Assembly (NCBI GenBank): GCA_023457535.1
Contig: JAEWLN010000193.1
Location: forward strand, 1 to 23,547
Source of the DNA: Bacteroidota bacterium
GTDB lineage: Bacteria > Bacteroidota > Bacteroidia > Flavobacteriales > Flavobacteriaceae
Direction: 5' to 3'
DNA: 23,547 nucleotides
In this document: positions 8,037 through 16,123 of the stretch, piece after piece
How the letters are laid out: each line of letters starts with the position of its first letter
Numbering within the stretch: the stretch's first letter is position 1
Made by a program: the position numbers and the translations under genes
Notes under the pieces: generated by a model
What the model was told of the DNA's origin: nothing
Databases searched by the model: none
What the model saw: only the letters and a program-made list of their open reading frames with translations

Positions 8037-9119
8037 ATGAAAAAATTATACGCTTTTGCATTTTTACTGACTGCGCTTTTGGCCATTGCGCAACCGCCGG
8101 CAGGCTACTATAACACGGCCACGGGAACAGGTTATGCGCTCAAGACGCAGTTGTACAACATCATCAAAGGCCATAATGACCGCGGTTATGCCGGACTTTA
8201 TGTGACCTACACCACATCGGACAAAGATTTCTATTATGAAAACAACGGCACGATGCTCGACATGTATACAGAAAATCCAAACGGTCCCGAATGTGAATTT
8301 ACCTACGGCGTCAACCAGGACGACGGCACGCTGGGAACGATCGAATGCCAGCGCTACAATCGTGAGCACCTGATTCCGCAATCGGTATTTGGATCTGCCA
8401 CGCCCATGTATTCGGATGCGCATTTTGTAGTACCGTCGGACAAATTTGTCAACGGTGCGCGCGGCGATTTGCCTTTTGGCCGTGTCAATGTGGCCAACCT
8501 GACCACGACCAATGGAAGCAAACGCGGTTCCAACCTGAACGCCGGATATTCCGCAGGCTACAGTAGCACCGTGTTCGAGCCGATCGACGAATTCAAAGGC
8601 GATATTGCACGCATGTTGTTTTATTTTGCGACGCGGTACGAAAATGTCGTCGGGGGCTACTCCTATTCGATGTTCAACGGAACCAATACGCAGGTATTTA
8701 CCAATACATTCAAAAACATATTGTTGACATGGAATGCCCAGGATCCGGTAAGCGCGAGGGAAATTGCGCGCAACAACGCCATTTATGCGCGTCAGGGTAA
8801 CCGCAATCCTTACATTGACAACAATACCTGGGTAACGACGATATGGGGTGCGGCGCCACTAGGAGTAAATTCGTTCGATTTGCTCGCCAATGCGCTGGTC
8901 TATCCAAACCCGGCTGCGAACGGAACGGTCCACATTGACAGCGAAATCGCCATTGACCGCATGGAGCTCATTTCCGCAACCGGACAGCTTATCCGCATGA
9001 TAAACCATCCGCAGGCGGTGCAAAACACTTATACGATCGCAGATTTGCCACGCGGTTTCTATCTGTTGAAAATCGCTTCCGGTGACAAACAGGTAACCCG
9101 CAAGCTGCTCGTCGATTAA
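8037..9119 (+). CDS. Secreted endonuclease I family nuclease with T9SS sorting domain (first copy)
   Basis: 360 aa. The ATG at 8037 gives a canonical signal peptide (MKKLYAFAFLLTALLAIAQ); an ATG at 8031 would add two residues. The nuclease domain belongs to the endonuclease I (EndA/NucM) family. The catalytic-type motif YNREHLIPQS is at 107-116, followed by DAHFVVPSD at 127-135 and RQGNRNPYIDN further on. Residues from about 285 form a T9SS type A sorting domain, starting VYPNPAANG and ending GFYLLKIASGDKQVTRKLLVD, so the protein should be exported through Sec and then across the outer membrane. It starts 12 nt after the RsmB-like gene and may be read from that promoter. A strong terminator follows. 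A similar gene lies directly downstream. Confidence 0.93.
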   Translation: MKKLYAFAFLLTALLAIAQPPAGYYNTATGTGYALKTQLYNIIKGHNDRGYAGLYVTYTTSDKDFYYENNGTMLDMYTENPNGPECEFTYGVNQDDGTLGTIECQRYNREHLIPQSVFGSATPMYSDAHFVVPSDKFVNGARGDLPFGRVNVANLTTTNGSKRGSNLNAGYSAGYSSTVFEPIDEFKGDIARMLFYFATRYENVVGGYSYSMFNGTNTQVFTNTFKNILLTWNAQDPVSAREIARNNAIYARQGNRNPYIDNNTWVTTIWGAAPLGVNSFDLLANALVYPNPAANGTVHIDSEIAIDRMELISATGQLIRMINHPQAVQNTYTIADLPRGFYLLKIASGDKQVTRKLLVD

Positions 9120-9142
9120 GGGCAAACTATCTGGAACCGAAC

Positions 9143-9170
9143 AACCTTTCCGCCTTGGAAAGGTTTTTTT
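9143..9170 (+). terminator. Rho-independent terminator between the two endonuclease genes
   Basis: A perfect 9-bp stem AACCTTTCC / GGAAAGGTT with a 5-nt loop, running into a T-run. It separates the two paralogues transcriptionally. Confidence 0.92.
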
Positions 9171-9188
9171 ATGTCAAATAGTTAAAGT

Positions 9189-9220
9189 TTGCCCGAAATC
9201 CAATTATCCGTATAACTTTG
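9189..9220 (+). promoter_or_regulatory. Promoter of the second endonuclease gene (TTG-N21-TAACTTTG)
   Basis: TTG at 9189-9191 and the perfect -7 box TAACTTTG at 9213-9220 are 21 nt apart. The ATG at 9239 follows after 18 nt. Confidence 0.75.
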
Positions 9221-9238
9221 CCACCCGAAATTGAAAAC

Positions 9239-10333
9239 ATGAGAAAAACTTTTACCTTAGCCGGCCTGTTATTTTCAGGCCTTATGTTTGCCCAGGCCGG
9301 AGCTCCGGCACCGTACTACAACGGGTTTAACTGGACGCAAACCGGAATGGCGCTCAAAAATGCGCTTACGACCAAAATTACCACTACGCACACCAACACC
9401 CTGAGCTATCAGGAAGCTGAAAATGCGCTGAAAATCGTGGACCTGGATCCCACCGACGCGTCACAGAATAATGTCCTGTTGCTTTATGGTTTCAGCAACA
9501 ACATTTGCCCGTCAAGCCAGTCCGACGACAACGACCACCGCAGACGCAACAAAAACAGCGATGGCGGCGGGGCAACATGCCAATGGAACCGCGAACATAC
9601 TTACGCCAAATCGCTTGGAACGCCCAACCTGGGCGAAAGCGGACCCGGCGCCGATGCCCACCACCTGCGCGCGGCAGACGTACAGCGCAACGGCAACAGA
9701 GGCAGCGAAAAATTTGCGGCCGGATCGGGCAACTCGCACGATGTGACGTCGTCAACCTGGTACCCGGGCGACGAGTGGAAAGGCGATGTGGCGCGCATGA
9801 TGATGTACATGTACGTGCGATACGGCAACCGCTGCCTGCCCAAAAATGTCGGGATCGGTACGGCCAATGCAGTCGATGCCAACATGATCGATCTGTTCCT
9901 GCAATGGAACGCCGAGGATCCGGTTACAGCGTATGAAGACCAACGCAACACGTATCTGGGCAATGCCACTAATGTTTACGGGCAGGGCAACCGCAATCCA
10001 TTTATCGACAATCCGTATCTGGCGACGGTAATCTGGGGCGGTCCTGTGGCGGAAAACCGCTGGCCGAACGTATTTTTATCGGCGGACAGTTTTGAGCTTG
10101 CCGCAGCCATTTCGGTGTATCCGAACCCAGCCTCGGACCGCGTTTTTATCGAAAGCAGCACGTCACTCGATGCCATTGACGTAGTAAACCTTAACGGACA
10201 GATCATCCGTCGGATCGAACAACCATCGGCGTCAAACAACATTTACACGCTGGAAAACCTGCCGCAGGGCCTGTTCCTGGTCCGGTTGTCGGCGCAAAAC
10301 CAAACGGCCACCAAAAAAATAATCGTGAACTGA
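9239..10333 (+). CDS. Secreted endonuclease I family nuclease with T9SS sorting domain (second copy)
   Basis: 364 aa. The true start is the ATG at 9239; an in-frame TTG at 9218 lies inside the -7 box. A signal peptide occupies about residues 1-19 (LAGLLFSGLMFAQ). The endonuclease I motif QWNREHTYAKS is at 115-125, with DAHHLRAAD at 139-147 and QGNRNPFIDN later, giving the canonical WNREH form that the first copy has as YNREH. A T9SS type A tail begins VYPNPASDRVFIES and ends with KKIIVN. Expected to degrade DNA outside the cell, as source of phosphate or nucleosides or to loosen extracellular DNA. It has its own promoter and terminator, so it can be regulated separately from its paralogue. 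The two proteins have diverged strongly outside the motifs. Confidence 0.94.
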   Translation: MRKTFTLAGLLFSGLMFAQAGAPAPYYNGFNWTQTGMALKNALTTKITTTHTNTLSYQEAENALKIVDLDPTDASQNNVLLLYGFSNNICPSSQSDDNDHRRRNKNSDGGGATCQWNREHTYAKSLGTPNLGESGPGADAHHLRAADVQRNGNRGSEKFAAGSGNSHDVTSSTWYPGDEWKGDVARMMMYMYVRYGNRCLPKNVGIGTANAVDANMIDLFLQWNAEDPVTAYEDQRNTYLGNATNVYGQGNRNPFIDNPYLATVIWGGPVAENRWPNVFLSADSFELAAAISVYPNPASDRVFIESSTSLDAIDVVNLNGQIIRRIEQPSASNNIYTLENLPQGLFLVRLSAQNQTATKKIIVN

Positions 10334-10354
10334 TTCCCGATCGCGCCAATAAAC

Positions 10355-10384
10355 AAAAAGTCCCGCTCAACACGGGACTTTTTT
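10355..10384. terminator. Bidirectional terminator between endonuclease and rho
   Basis: Stem AAAAGTCCCG / CGGGACTTTT with a 7-nt loop, flanked by A-run on the left and T-run on the right. It can end transcription of the rightward nuclease gene and of the leftward rho gene, whose stop lies 21 nt away. Confidence 0.9.
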
Positions 10385-10404
10385 ATTTGATTAAATGCCA
10401 GGCA

Positions 10405-12168
10405 TCAGTCATTCATCGAAATCAGGAATTCTTCATTGTTGCGGGTCTTGCTGAACCGGTCATTGATGAAGTCCATCGCTTCGACCGGATTCATGTCCGA
10501 CAGGTATTTGCGCATAATCCACATGCGCTGGATCACATCTTTGGGCAGCAACAAATCGTCGCGGCGCGTGCTCGAAGATGTAAGATCGATGGCCGGGAAA
10601 ATGCGTCGGTTGGCAATTTTGCGGTCGAGTTGCAATTCCATGTTGCCCGTTCCTTTGAATTCCTCGAAGATCACTTCGTCCATTTTGGAACCTGTTTCAG
10701 TCAGCGCCGTGGCAATGATCGACAGCGATCCGCCGTTTTCCACATTGCGCGCCGCGCCAAAGAAACGTTTTGGCTTTTGCAGCGCATTGGCATCAACACC
10801 ACCGGACAAGACCTTGCCCGATGCGGGTTGCACGGTGTTGTAGGCGCGCGCCAGACGCGTAATGGAATCAAGCAGGATCACCACATCGTGTCCGCATTCT
10901 ACCAGACGCTTTGCTTTTTCAAGTACGATATTGGCAATCTTAACGTGCTCCTGGGGCTCGCGGTCGAACGTGGAAGCGATCACTTCCCCGCGTACGCTGC
11001 GCTGCATGTCGGTAACTTCCTCCGGACGTTCATCGATGAGCAATACGAGCAGGTAAACCTCCGGATGGTTGGCCGCAATGGCATTGGCAATGTCTTTCAA
11101 AAGCATTGTCTTACCGGTTTTGGGCTGTGCGACAATCATACCGCGTTGCCCCTTCCCGATGGGCGAAAACAAATCGATGATGCGCGTCGAAATCGAACTG
11201 CCTTTTTCCGCAATGCGGAATTTCTCCTGCGGAAACACGGGCGTCAGATGCTCGAACGAAACGCGGTCGCGCACAATTTGCGGATCGTGTCCGTTGATTT
11301 TGAGCACGCGCACCAGCGGAAAGAATTTCTCGCCTTCCTTGGGCGGACGTACCACGCCTTTAACCGTATCGCCGGTCTTGAGTCCGAACAGGCGGATTTG
11401 CGAGGTGGACAGGTAGATATCATCGGGCGACGCGAGGTAATTGTAATCAGACGACCGCAAAAAACCGTAGCCGTCCGGCATCATTTCCAGAACGCCTTCG
11501 CTTTCGATTATGCCGTCGAATTCGTAATCGGCATCGCGATAATTGATGTTTTTCTTTTTGAAATTGGGATTGGAATTGCCGTTCTGGCCCTGGTTTGAAT
11601 TGCTATTGCCATTTTGGGTCTGGCCCTGGTTTGAATTGCCGTTGCCGTTTTGATTCTGGCCCTGGCCCTGGTTGTGGTTTGCATGACCGTTCTGGTTCTG
11701 CTGGCCACCGTTGCGGTGCTTGTTGTGTTCGTGTGGTGTCTTTTTGTCCTGAGCGGGAAGCTCTTTTTCCTGACTAACGGCTTGCGGAGCGGCTTGGGTT
11801 TCAGCGATGGGTTCGGCAACTTCAGATTTACGACGGTCGAAATCGCCTTTTTTGAATTTGTTTTTGCGTTGTTTCTTATCAAACGGCTGGCCTTGTTCAG
11901 ATTGCGGTTTGAGGGTCTCGGCCGGTTGCGGCTCTGTGAAAAGGTTCTCTGCCTGCGGGTTGCCTTTTTTCTCGTTTCCGATGCGCGTCCGCTTGGGTTT
12001 GTCCGCGCTATCGGGCGTAGGTTGTTGCGCCGAAGGCTCCTGTGCTTTGAGGATTTCCTGGATCAGGACTTCTTTCTTTTTTCCGGCAACTTTGAGGGCG
12101 TGTTTTGATTTGGCGATTTCCTGAAGCGCGGGCAGCTTCATTTCTTTTAATGCAGAAATATCAAACAT
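10405..12168 (-). CDS. rho: Transcription termination factor Rho with long disordered insertion
   Basis: 587 aa against about 420 in E. coli. Residues 1-42 are the Rho N-terminal helix bundle. Residues 44-205 are a hydrophilic insertion rich in Gln, Asn, Gly and Lys, including repeats of the type NGNSNQGQ. The cold-shock-like RNA-binding domain follows (about 220-290, with DGYGFLRS). The RecA-type ATPase has Walker A AQPKTGKT (347-354), the catalytic-Glu region DERPEEV (379-385), Walker B VVILLD (429-434) and the R-loop GTGNMELQLDRK. It is a hexameric RNA-dependent helicase that ends transcription. Insertions at this place are typical of Bacteroidetes Rho; in Bacteroides thetaiotaomicron the disordered region supports condensate formation. 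The gene is divergent from DUF4293. Confidence 0.98.
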   Translation of the reverse strand: MFDISALKEMKLPALQEIAKSKHALKVAGKKKEVLIQEILKAQEPSAQQPTPDSADKPKRTRIGNEKKGNPQAENLFTEPQPAETLKPQSEQGQPFDKKQRKNKFKKGDFDRRKSEVAEPIAETQAAPQAVSQEKELPAQDKKTPHEHNKHRNGGQQNQNGHANHNQGQGQNQNGNGNSNQGQTQNGNSNSNQGQNGNSNPNFKKKNINYRDADYEFDGIIESEGVLEMMPDGYGFLRSSDYNYLASPDDIYLSTSQIRLFGLKTGDTVKGVVRPPKEGEKFFPLVRVLKINGHDPQIVRDRVSFEHLTPVFPQEKFRIAEKGSSISTRIIDLFSPIGKGQRGMIVAQPKTGKTMLLKDIANAIAANHPEVYLLVLLIDERPEEVTDMQRSVRGEVIASTFDREPQEHVKIANIVLEKAKRLVECGHDVVILLDSITRLARAYNTVQPASGKVLSGGVDANALQKPKRFFGAARNVENGGSLSIIATALTETGSKMDEVIFEEFKGTGNMELQLDRKIANRRIFPAIDLTSSSTRRDDLLLPKDVIQRMWIMRKYLSDMNPVEAMDFINDRFSKTRNNEEFLISMND

Positions 12169-12271
12169 GTACGTTATTTGAATTTAATTGATATGGGAAA
12201 TTCTGTAAAATGACGGGTGTAGTAATGAGGGTTGTAACGACCGCAAATGAGGTGCCTGCGGTTTTGTACTG

Positions 12272-12301
12272 CAATATTACGAATAAAAATTTACCGTACA
12301 A
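12272..12301 (-). promoter_or_regulatory. Possible rho promoter with a leader of about 100 nt
   Basis: On the minus strand TTG (12301-12299), 19 nt, then TAATATTG (12279-12272) matches the Bacteroidetes pattern with one mismatch in the -7 box. It would give an untranslated leader near 95-100 nt, longer than at other genes here. Rho genes elsewhere are autoregulated through their leaders, but no leader peptide is evident. Confidence 0.4.
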
Positions 12302-12325
12302 TAGCAATTTATAAAAAGAAAAAAT

Positions 12326-12333
12326 TATTTTTG
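12326..12333 (+). promoter_or_regulatory. -7 promoter box of the DUF4293 gene
   Basis: TATTTTTG fully matches TAnnTTTG, 20 nt upstream of the ATG. No clear TTG -33 element. Confidence 0.55.
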
Positions 12334-12353
12334 CGGGACCATTTAACCCCGAT

Positions 12354-12761
12354 ATGATCCAACGAATCCAAACGGTCTACCTGCTGTTCGCCCTGATTAC
12401 CACTGGCGTGTTGCCGTTCTTTTTGCCGTTGTGGACCGTGGCGGGAAAGCCGTTTTATTTTATGCAGGGCCAGTTGTATGTGATTTTGCTCGGACTGAGC
12501 ACCACACTGTCTTTGCTGGGAATATTATCTTATAAGAAACGTCAGCATCAGTTTGTCATTGGCAGGCTGAACATCATATTAAATTTAATTTTATTAGGAT
12601 TATTTGTATATCAGTCACTAAACTTGTCTGGAGGGGTTCATACCCCTGAGAAAGGCATTGGGATGTTCCTCCCGATTGTTTCTATCGTTTTGCTAGCGCT
12701 TGCGAATAAAGCCATCAAGAAGGATGAAGATCTCGTAAAATCTGTCGACCGACTGCGGTAA
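12354..12761 (+). CDS. DUF4293 family membrane protein
   Basis: 135 aa, almost entirely hydrophobic, with four predicted membrane helices (about residues 6-30, 38-60, 70-88 and 102-120). It starts with MIQRIQTVYLLFA, the hallmark beginning of DUF4293 proteins, and ends in a short charged cytoplasmic tail. DUF4293 genes commonly lie next to rho in Bacteroidetes, as here, where the two are divergent across 185 bp. Function is unknown. A terminator follows the gene. Confidence 0.88.
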   Translation: MIQRIQTVYLLFALITTGVLPFFLPLWTVAGKPFYFMQGQLYVILLGLSTTLSLLGILSYKKRQHQFVIGRLNIILNLILLGLFVYQSLNLSGGVHTPEKGIGMFLPIVSIVLLALANKAIKKDEDLVKSVDRLR

Positions 12762-12793
12762 ACCTATAAACTTAGTTTATTTTAGTGCGAAGA

Positions 12794-12820
12794 AAGCCCG
12801 GATTTGTTCCGGGTTTTTTT
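12794..12820 (+). terminator. Rho-independent terminator after the DUF4293 gene
   Basis: Stem CCCGGA / TCCGGG with a 5-nt loop, extended by A-T and G-T pairs at its base, then seven T. Confidence 0.9.
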
Positions 12821-12830
12821 ATGGTCGCAT

Positions 12831-12870
12831 CACTAAATTCAGGTAGTGTTGAAAATCCCTGTATTTAGTG
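12831..12870. repeat. Interrupted inverted repeat upstream of the response regulator gene
   Basis: CACTAAATTCAGG (12831-12843) and CCTGTATTTAGTG (12858-12870) pair at 12 of 13 positions around a 14-nt spacer. It ends 24 nt before the -7 box of the regulator gene, covering the -33 region and upstream. There is no T-run, so it is not a simple terminator. It could be an operator for a dimeric regulator, possibly the encoded one. Confidence 0.55.
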
Positions 12871-12894
12871 AGTGGACGGTATCATTTTATGTTT

Positions 12895-12902
12895 TAAATT
12901 TG
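12895..12902 (+). promoter_or_regulatory. -7 promoter box of the two-component operon
   Basis: TAAATTTG matches TAnnTTTG and lies 19 nt upstream of the regulator ATG. The absence of a TTG at the -33 position would fit an activator-dependent promoter, but that is inference. Confidence 0.6.
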
Positions 12903-12921
12903 AAGCGATATCGCCAGAACA

Positions 12922-13578
12922 ATGAAAAAGAAAATACGCATCTACCTTGCCGATGACCATCAGGTGCTTATCGATGGCATGCAATCCGTGCTCAATACCA
13001 ATCCCAACTTTGAAGTAGCGGGCTTTTCGCTCAATGGCGTAAATGTCATCGAACTTGCCACAAGAGCCAAATCGGACATCCTGGTAATGGACATCAACAT
13101 GCCGGAAAAGGACGGTATCGATGTACTCAAGGACCTCAGCGGCACAGATTATCCGTTTAAGGTCATTATCCTTTCGAGCTACGACGATCTCAAACTGATC
13201 AAGGAAGTCATGAAACTTGGCGCACGCGGATACTTGACCAAGCAATGTGCGGGCGAGAATATCATCGAGGCGATCCAGGCCGTCCAAAATGGCGAGGAAT
13301 ATTATTGTAAAACCGTACGCGAGAAGATTTTCAGCTCGTTCACGCGCAACAACATCAAACCCAACGCAGAGACGTCCAACTTTTCGCTTACCGAACGGGA
13401 ACTGGAGATCATTAAGCTCATTTCCCTCGAATACAGCGGCAAAGAAATAAGCCAGGAATTGTCGATCAGCCCCAATACTGTGGAAACCCACCGCAAGAAT
13501 CTGGTCAAGAAACTCAATGTCAAGAACTCGATCGGACTTGTCAAGTTCGCCCTCAAGCACAATTTAATTAACCAATAA
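12922..13578 (+). CDS. NarL/FixJ-type response regulator (receiver plus LuxR helix-turn-helix)
   Basis: 218 aa. The receiver domain (about residues 4-122) has the acidic pair Asp11-Asp12, phospho-acceptor Asp57 in DILVMDINMP, Ser85/Ser86 and Lys107 in GYLTKQ. The C-terminal LuxR-type DNA-binding domain (about 150-215) begins LTERELEIIKLI and contains the recognition segment ISPNTVETHRKNLVKKL. It should be phosphorylated by the kinase encoded two genes downstream and then bind DNA as a dimer. The order is regulator, 92-aa protein, kinase, with gaps of 9 nt and an overlap, so one operon is likely. Targets are unknown; the inverted repeat upstream is a candidate autoregulatory site. Confidence 0.95.
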   Translation: MKKKIRIYLADDHQVLIDGMQSVLNTNPNFEVAGFSLNGVNVIELATRAKSDILVMDINMPEKDGIDVLKDLSGTDYPFKVIILSSYDDLKLIKEVMKLGARGYLTKQCAGENIIEAIQAVQNGEEYYCKTVREKIFSSFTRNNIKPNAETSNFSLTERELEIIKLISLEYSGKEISQELSISPNTVETHRKNLVKKLNVKNSIGLVKFALKHNLINQ

Positions 13579-13587
13579 ACAAACATT

Positions 13588-13866
13588 ATGGCACTCGTAA
13601 AAGACTATGAAGTAAAAGAGCTGACGTACCCTGATTTTCAGGTCAATTTCAAAATTCCCGATAATTGCAACTACACCCTGGCGCTGGTTTCCAAAATTTA
13701 TAATGTGACCGTCCAGCTCAATCCGGGACTGACCAAGCCATCGGCCAATTACGTGAGCTGCAGCATCCAGACTGCGGCTATCAGCGATTTGCTCGAGGTG
13801 GATTTCATCCAGATCCTCAACGGCGTCACGTCCAATAAACCAAAGATAAAGGTCAACAATTGCTAA
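13588..13866 (+). CDS. Unknown 92-aa protein between response regulator and kinase
   Basis: 92 aa with no signal peptide or membrane helix, and no family recognised. The sequence alternates polar and hydrophobic residues (FQVNFKIPDNCNYTLAL, YNVTVQLNPGL), which suggests a small beta-rich fold; Cys residues occur near 27, 58 and at the C-terminal end. It begins 9 nt after the regulator stop and overlaps the kinase start by 7 nt, so it is translated within the two-component operon. The codon use looks like that of its neighbours, which argues for a real gene. It might modulate or connect the two signalling partners, but that rests only on position. Confidence 0.75.
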   Translation: MALVKDYEVKELTYPDFQVNFKIPDNCNYTLALVSKIYNVTVQLNPGLTKPSANYVSCSIQTAAISDLLEVDFIQILNGVTSNKPKIKVNNC

Positions 13867-15614
13867 CGCGAAAAAACATCTTCATTTTTTTATTTTCAGT
13901 CGGCTTCGGGATGCTGTGTAAGGCCTCCGAAGCCGATTCTGTAGATATTTACCTGCGACAGGAAAAAATCACCAAGGCGCTTGCCTACGCCATTGCCGAT
14001 GCAGACCGGCACCTCAAACGCAAAAATTACGAAGCCTACTGCCAGAGCAGTCGTCAAAAAAGCAAAGTCTACCTTAGGCTCAACGACATCAAGCAATCCA
14101 TCCACGTGCTGTTTACGGCACTCAAGGTGGCCGAGCAGCACCAGCTGCATTATGAAAAAGTGTTATTGCTCAACTCGATCGGACGCAATTTCGAATCGAG
14201 CTTTAACAACCAGAAATCACTCGAATACTACCGCAAGGCAGATCAGGTGGCCAAATCACTCAACAACGATACGCTACGCGCATTTGTCGGACAAAACCTT
14301 TACAAGCGCTTTTTGTTGGCCGGACAAAACGACAGCGCCTACTTTTACGCGCACCGCATCATGAATATTCTCAAAAAGAGCAACAATTCCGACCAGCTTT
14401 ACCGCGCGCACAACAATTTTTCGGCGTATTATTTTACGAACAAGCAATATGAACTCGGCAAAAAACATCTCGACACCGCTACGTTCTATGCTGAAAAAAA
14501 CCATAAACTAGAGAACGTCAAGACCTGTTACATGAACCTGGGCTACTATTACCTGACGGCGCGGGAGGACTACAAAAATGGCGAAAAACAGTATTTGAAG
14601 ATATTGGATCTGATTGGCAACGACACACTGAGTGAGGACGCTACGGATGCCTATCTAAACCTTTCCTACGTATACGAACAACTCAATGACTACAAGCAGG
14701 CCACCGTATACTTAAACAAATACATCGAAAATACGGGGATGATTTTCGAGAGCAAACTCAACTCGCAGGTCAAGGAGGCCGAAACCAAATATGAAATCGA
14801 GAAAGTAGGCGAACGTTACAAGCGCCAACAGCAGGAATTGGTGGAAATGCAATCCAAACGCCAGAAGATCTTCATCATCGTGATCGCGTTGCTCGTGGTC
14901 GTCGCGGTACTGTTTTACTTCTTTAACCAAAACGTTCGGCTCAAGGAAAAAAACAAGCTCAAGGACATCGAAAGCCAATTGCAGCAAAACATTATCAACG
15001 CCACGCTCGACGGACAGGAAATCGAACGCAAAAAAATCGCAAGCGTATTGCACGACAGCATCAGCGCGCAACTTTCATCGGCCGGACTGCACTTGTCGGC
15101 TTTTGCGGCCACGACCGATTCCAAATCGGAGGAAATCGCCAAAACACGCATCATACTCAAAGAAGCGCACGATAAAGTGCGCGATCTTTCGCACGAATTG
15201 CTGCCGACCTTACTGGCCAAATTCGGCCTGCTGTACGCCTTGCAGGACCTGTGCGAAAAAAACTCCAATTCACTGATTGAATTTGAGTACCACAGCAACA
15301 TCACAGCCAAGAAACGCTACAACGAAGAGTATGAAATGAAGGTGTACTTTATCGTGACCGAATTACTCAACAACATCCTCAAACACAGCGGCGCCCATCA
15401 CGCCAGACTCACGGTCAACGAAAGCAACCAGCACCTGGAAATCACCATTGCCGATGACGGAAAAGGCTTTGATACGTCGAAAAGTGTAATAAGCGATGGA
15501 TTTGGACTGACCCAGATCCGGGCGCGCATTGCCAATATGAAAGGTAAATTCGTCGTCGACTCCAAACCCGGCGGCGGCACGCTGATACGCATCCGGATTC
15601 CCGTGGTGGCTTAA
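13860..15614 (+). CDS. TPR-containing membrane sensor histidine kinase (HisKA_3/HATPase)
   Basis: 584 aa. The only start that keeps the signal peptide (LTRKNIFIFLFSVGFGMLC) is TTG at 13860, inside the last codons of the preceding gene; AAAGG lies about 10 nt before it. Residues about 30-295 are tetratricopeptide-like helical repeats, probably periplasmic, followed by a coiled coil (300-335) and one membrane helix (337-355). The HisKA_3 dimerisation domain has phospho-acceptor His398 in LHDSIS. The ATPase domain has the N-box ELLNN (501-505), G1 box DDGKGF (532-537) and G2 GFGL (547-550). It is the natural partner of the NarL-type regulator upstream. The signal sensed is unknown. It overlaps the converging phosphoesterase gene by 4 nt. 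Confidence 0.93.
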   Translation: MLTRKNIFIFLFSVGFGMLCKASEADSVDIYLRQEKITKALAYAIADADRHLKRKNYEAYCQSSRQKSKVYLRLNDIKQSIHVLFTALKVAEQHQLHYEKVLLLNSIGRNFESSFNNQKSLEYYRKADQVAKSLNNDTLRAFVGQNLYKRFLLAGQNDSAYFYAHRIMNILKKSNNSDQLYRAHNNFSAYYFTNKQYELGKKHLDTATFYAEKNHKLENVKTCYMNLGYYYLTAREDYKNGEKQYLKILDLIGNDTLSEDATDAYLNLSYVYEQLNDYKQATVYLNKYIENTGMIFESKLNSQVKEAETKYEIEKVGERYKRQQQELVEMQSKRQKIFIIVIALLVVVAVLFYFFNQNVRLKEKNKLKDIESQLQQNIINATLDGQEIERKKIASVLHDSISAQLSSAGLHLSAFAATTDSKSEEIAKTRIILKEAHDKVRDLSHELLPTLLAKFGLLYALQDLCEKNSNSLIEFEYHSNITAKKRYNEEYEMKVYFIVTELLNNILKHSGAHHARLTVNESNQHLEITIADDGKGFDTSKSVISDGFGLTQIRARIANMKGKFVVDSKPGGGTLIRIRIPVVA

Positions 15615-16105
15615 CGCTTGCCGAGCTCGATGATTTCAAGGTCTTTGATCTGCGCCCCATCGATCACAAAGCGCAACATGGTCCTGACCTGATGGAAGCC
15701 GCTGATTCCTGCCGCGCCGGGATTCATGTGCAACAATCCCAGCTTTTTATCGAACATTACTTTAAGTATGTGTGAATGTCCGCAGATGAATAATCTGGGC
15801 GGATTGACCGCAATTTCCGCATGTACCGCCGCGCTGTATTTGCCCGGATATCCGCCAATATGCGTGATCCAGACGTCCACTTCTTCGCACATAAACCGAT
15901 TGTGCAGCGGAAATTCGAGCCGCGCTTTATCGGAATCTATATTTCCGAACACCGCGCGAAGTGGTTTGATTTTCGCCAATTGGTCCGTCACGCGGAGATC
16001 GCCGATATCGCCCGCATGCCACACCTGGTCCGCCTGGCGTACGTATTTCAAAATAGCCTCATCGAGGTGGCTGTGCGTGTCCGACAAAAGCAGGATTTTT
16101 TTCAT
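15611..16105 (-). CDS. YfcE/MJ0936-type metallophosphoesterase
   Basis: 164 aa from the ATG at 16105 (MKKILLLSDTHSH); the open frame continues upstream only through the heptamer repeat and is not coding. The metal-binding motifs of the calcineurin-like phosphoesterase fold are all present in order: SDTHSH (Asp9, His11), HAGDIGD, GNID, THIGG and GHSH near residues 124-127. Length and motif spacing match small bacterial enzymes of the YfcE family that hydrolyse phosphodiesters in vitro; the physiological substrate is not known. Its stop overlaps the kinase stop by 4 nt in convergent orientation. Confidence 0.92.
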   Translation of the reverse strand: MKKILLLSDTHSHLDEAILKYVRQADQVWHAGDIGDLRVTDQLAKIKPLRAVFGNIDSDKARLEFPLHNRFMCEEVDVWITHIGGYPGKYSAAVHAEIAVNPPRLFICGHSHILKVMFDKKLGLLHMNPGAAGISGFHQVRTMLRFVIDGAQIKDLEIIELGKR

Positions 16106-16123
16106 ATGAACTGATTGCGGCCA

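Noticed and set aside
10387..11598. 403-aa plus-strand open frame opposite rho
   Set aside because: Shadow of rho, whose conserved motifs fix the coding strand; it also begins inside the shared terminator.
12831..12870. The inverted repeat as a second terminator for the DUF4293 gene
   Set aside because: No T-run follows it, and a complete terminator already lies at 12794-12820.
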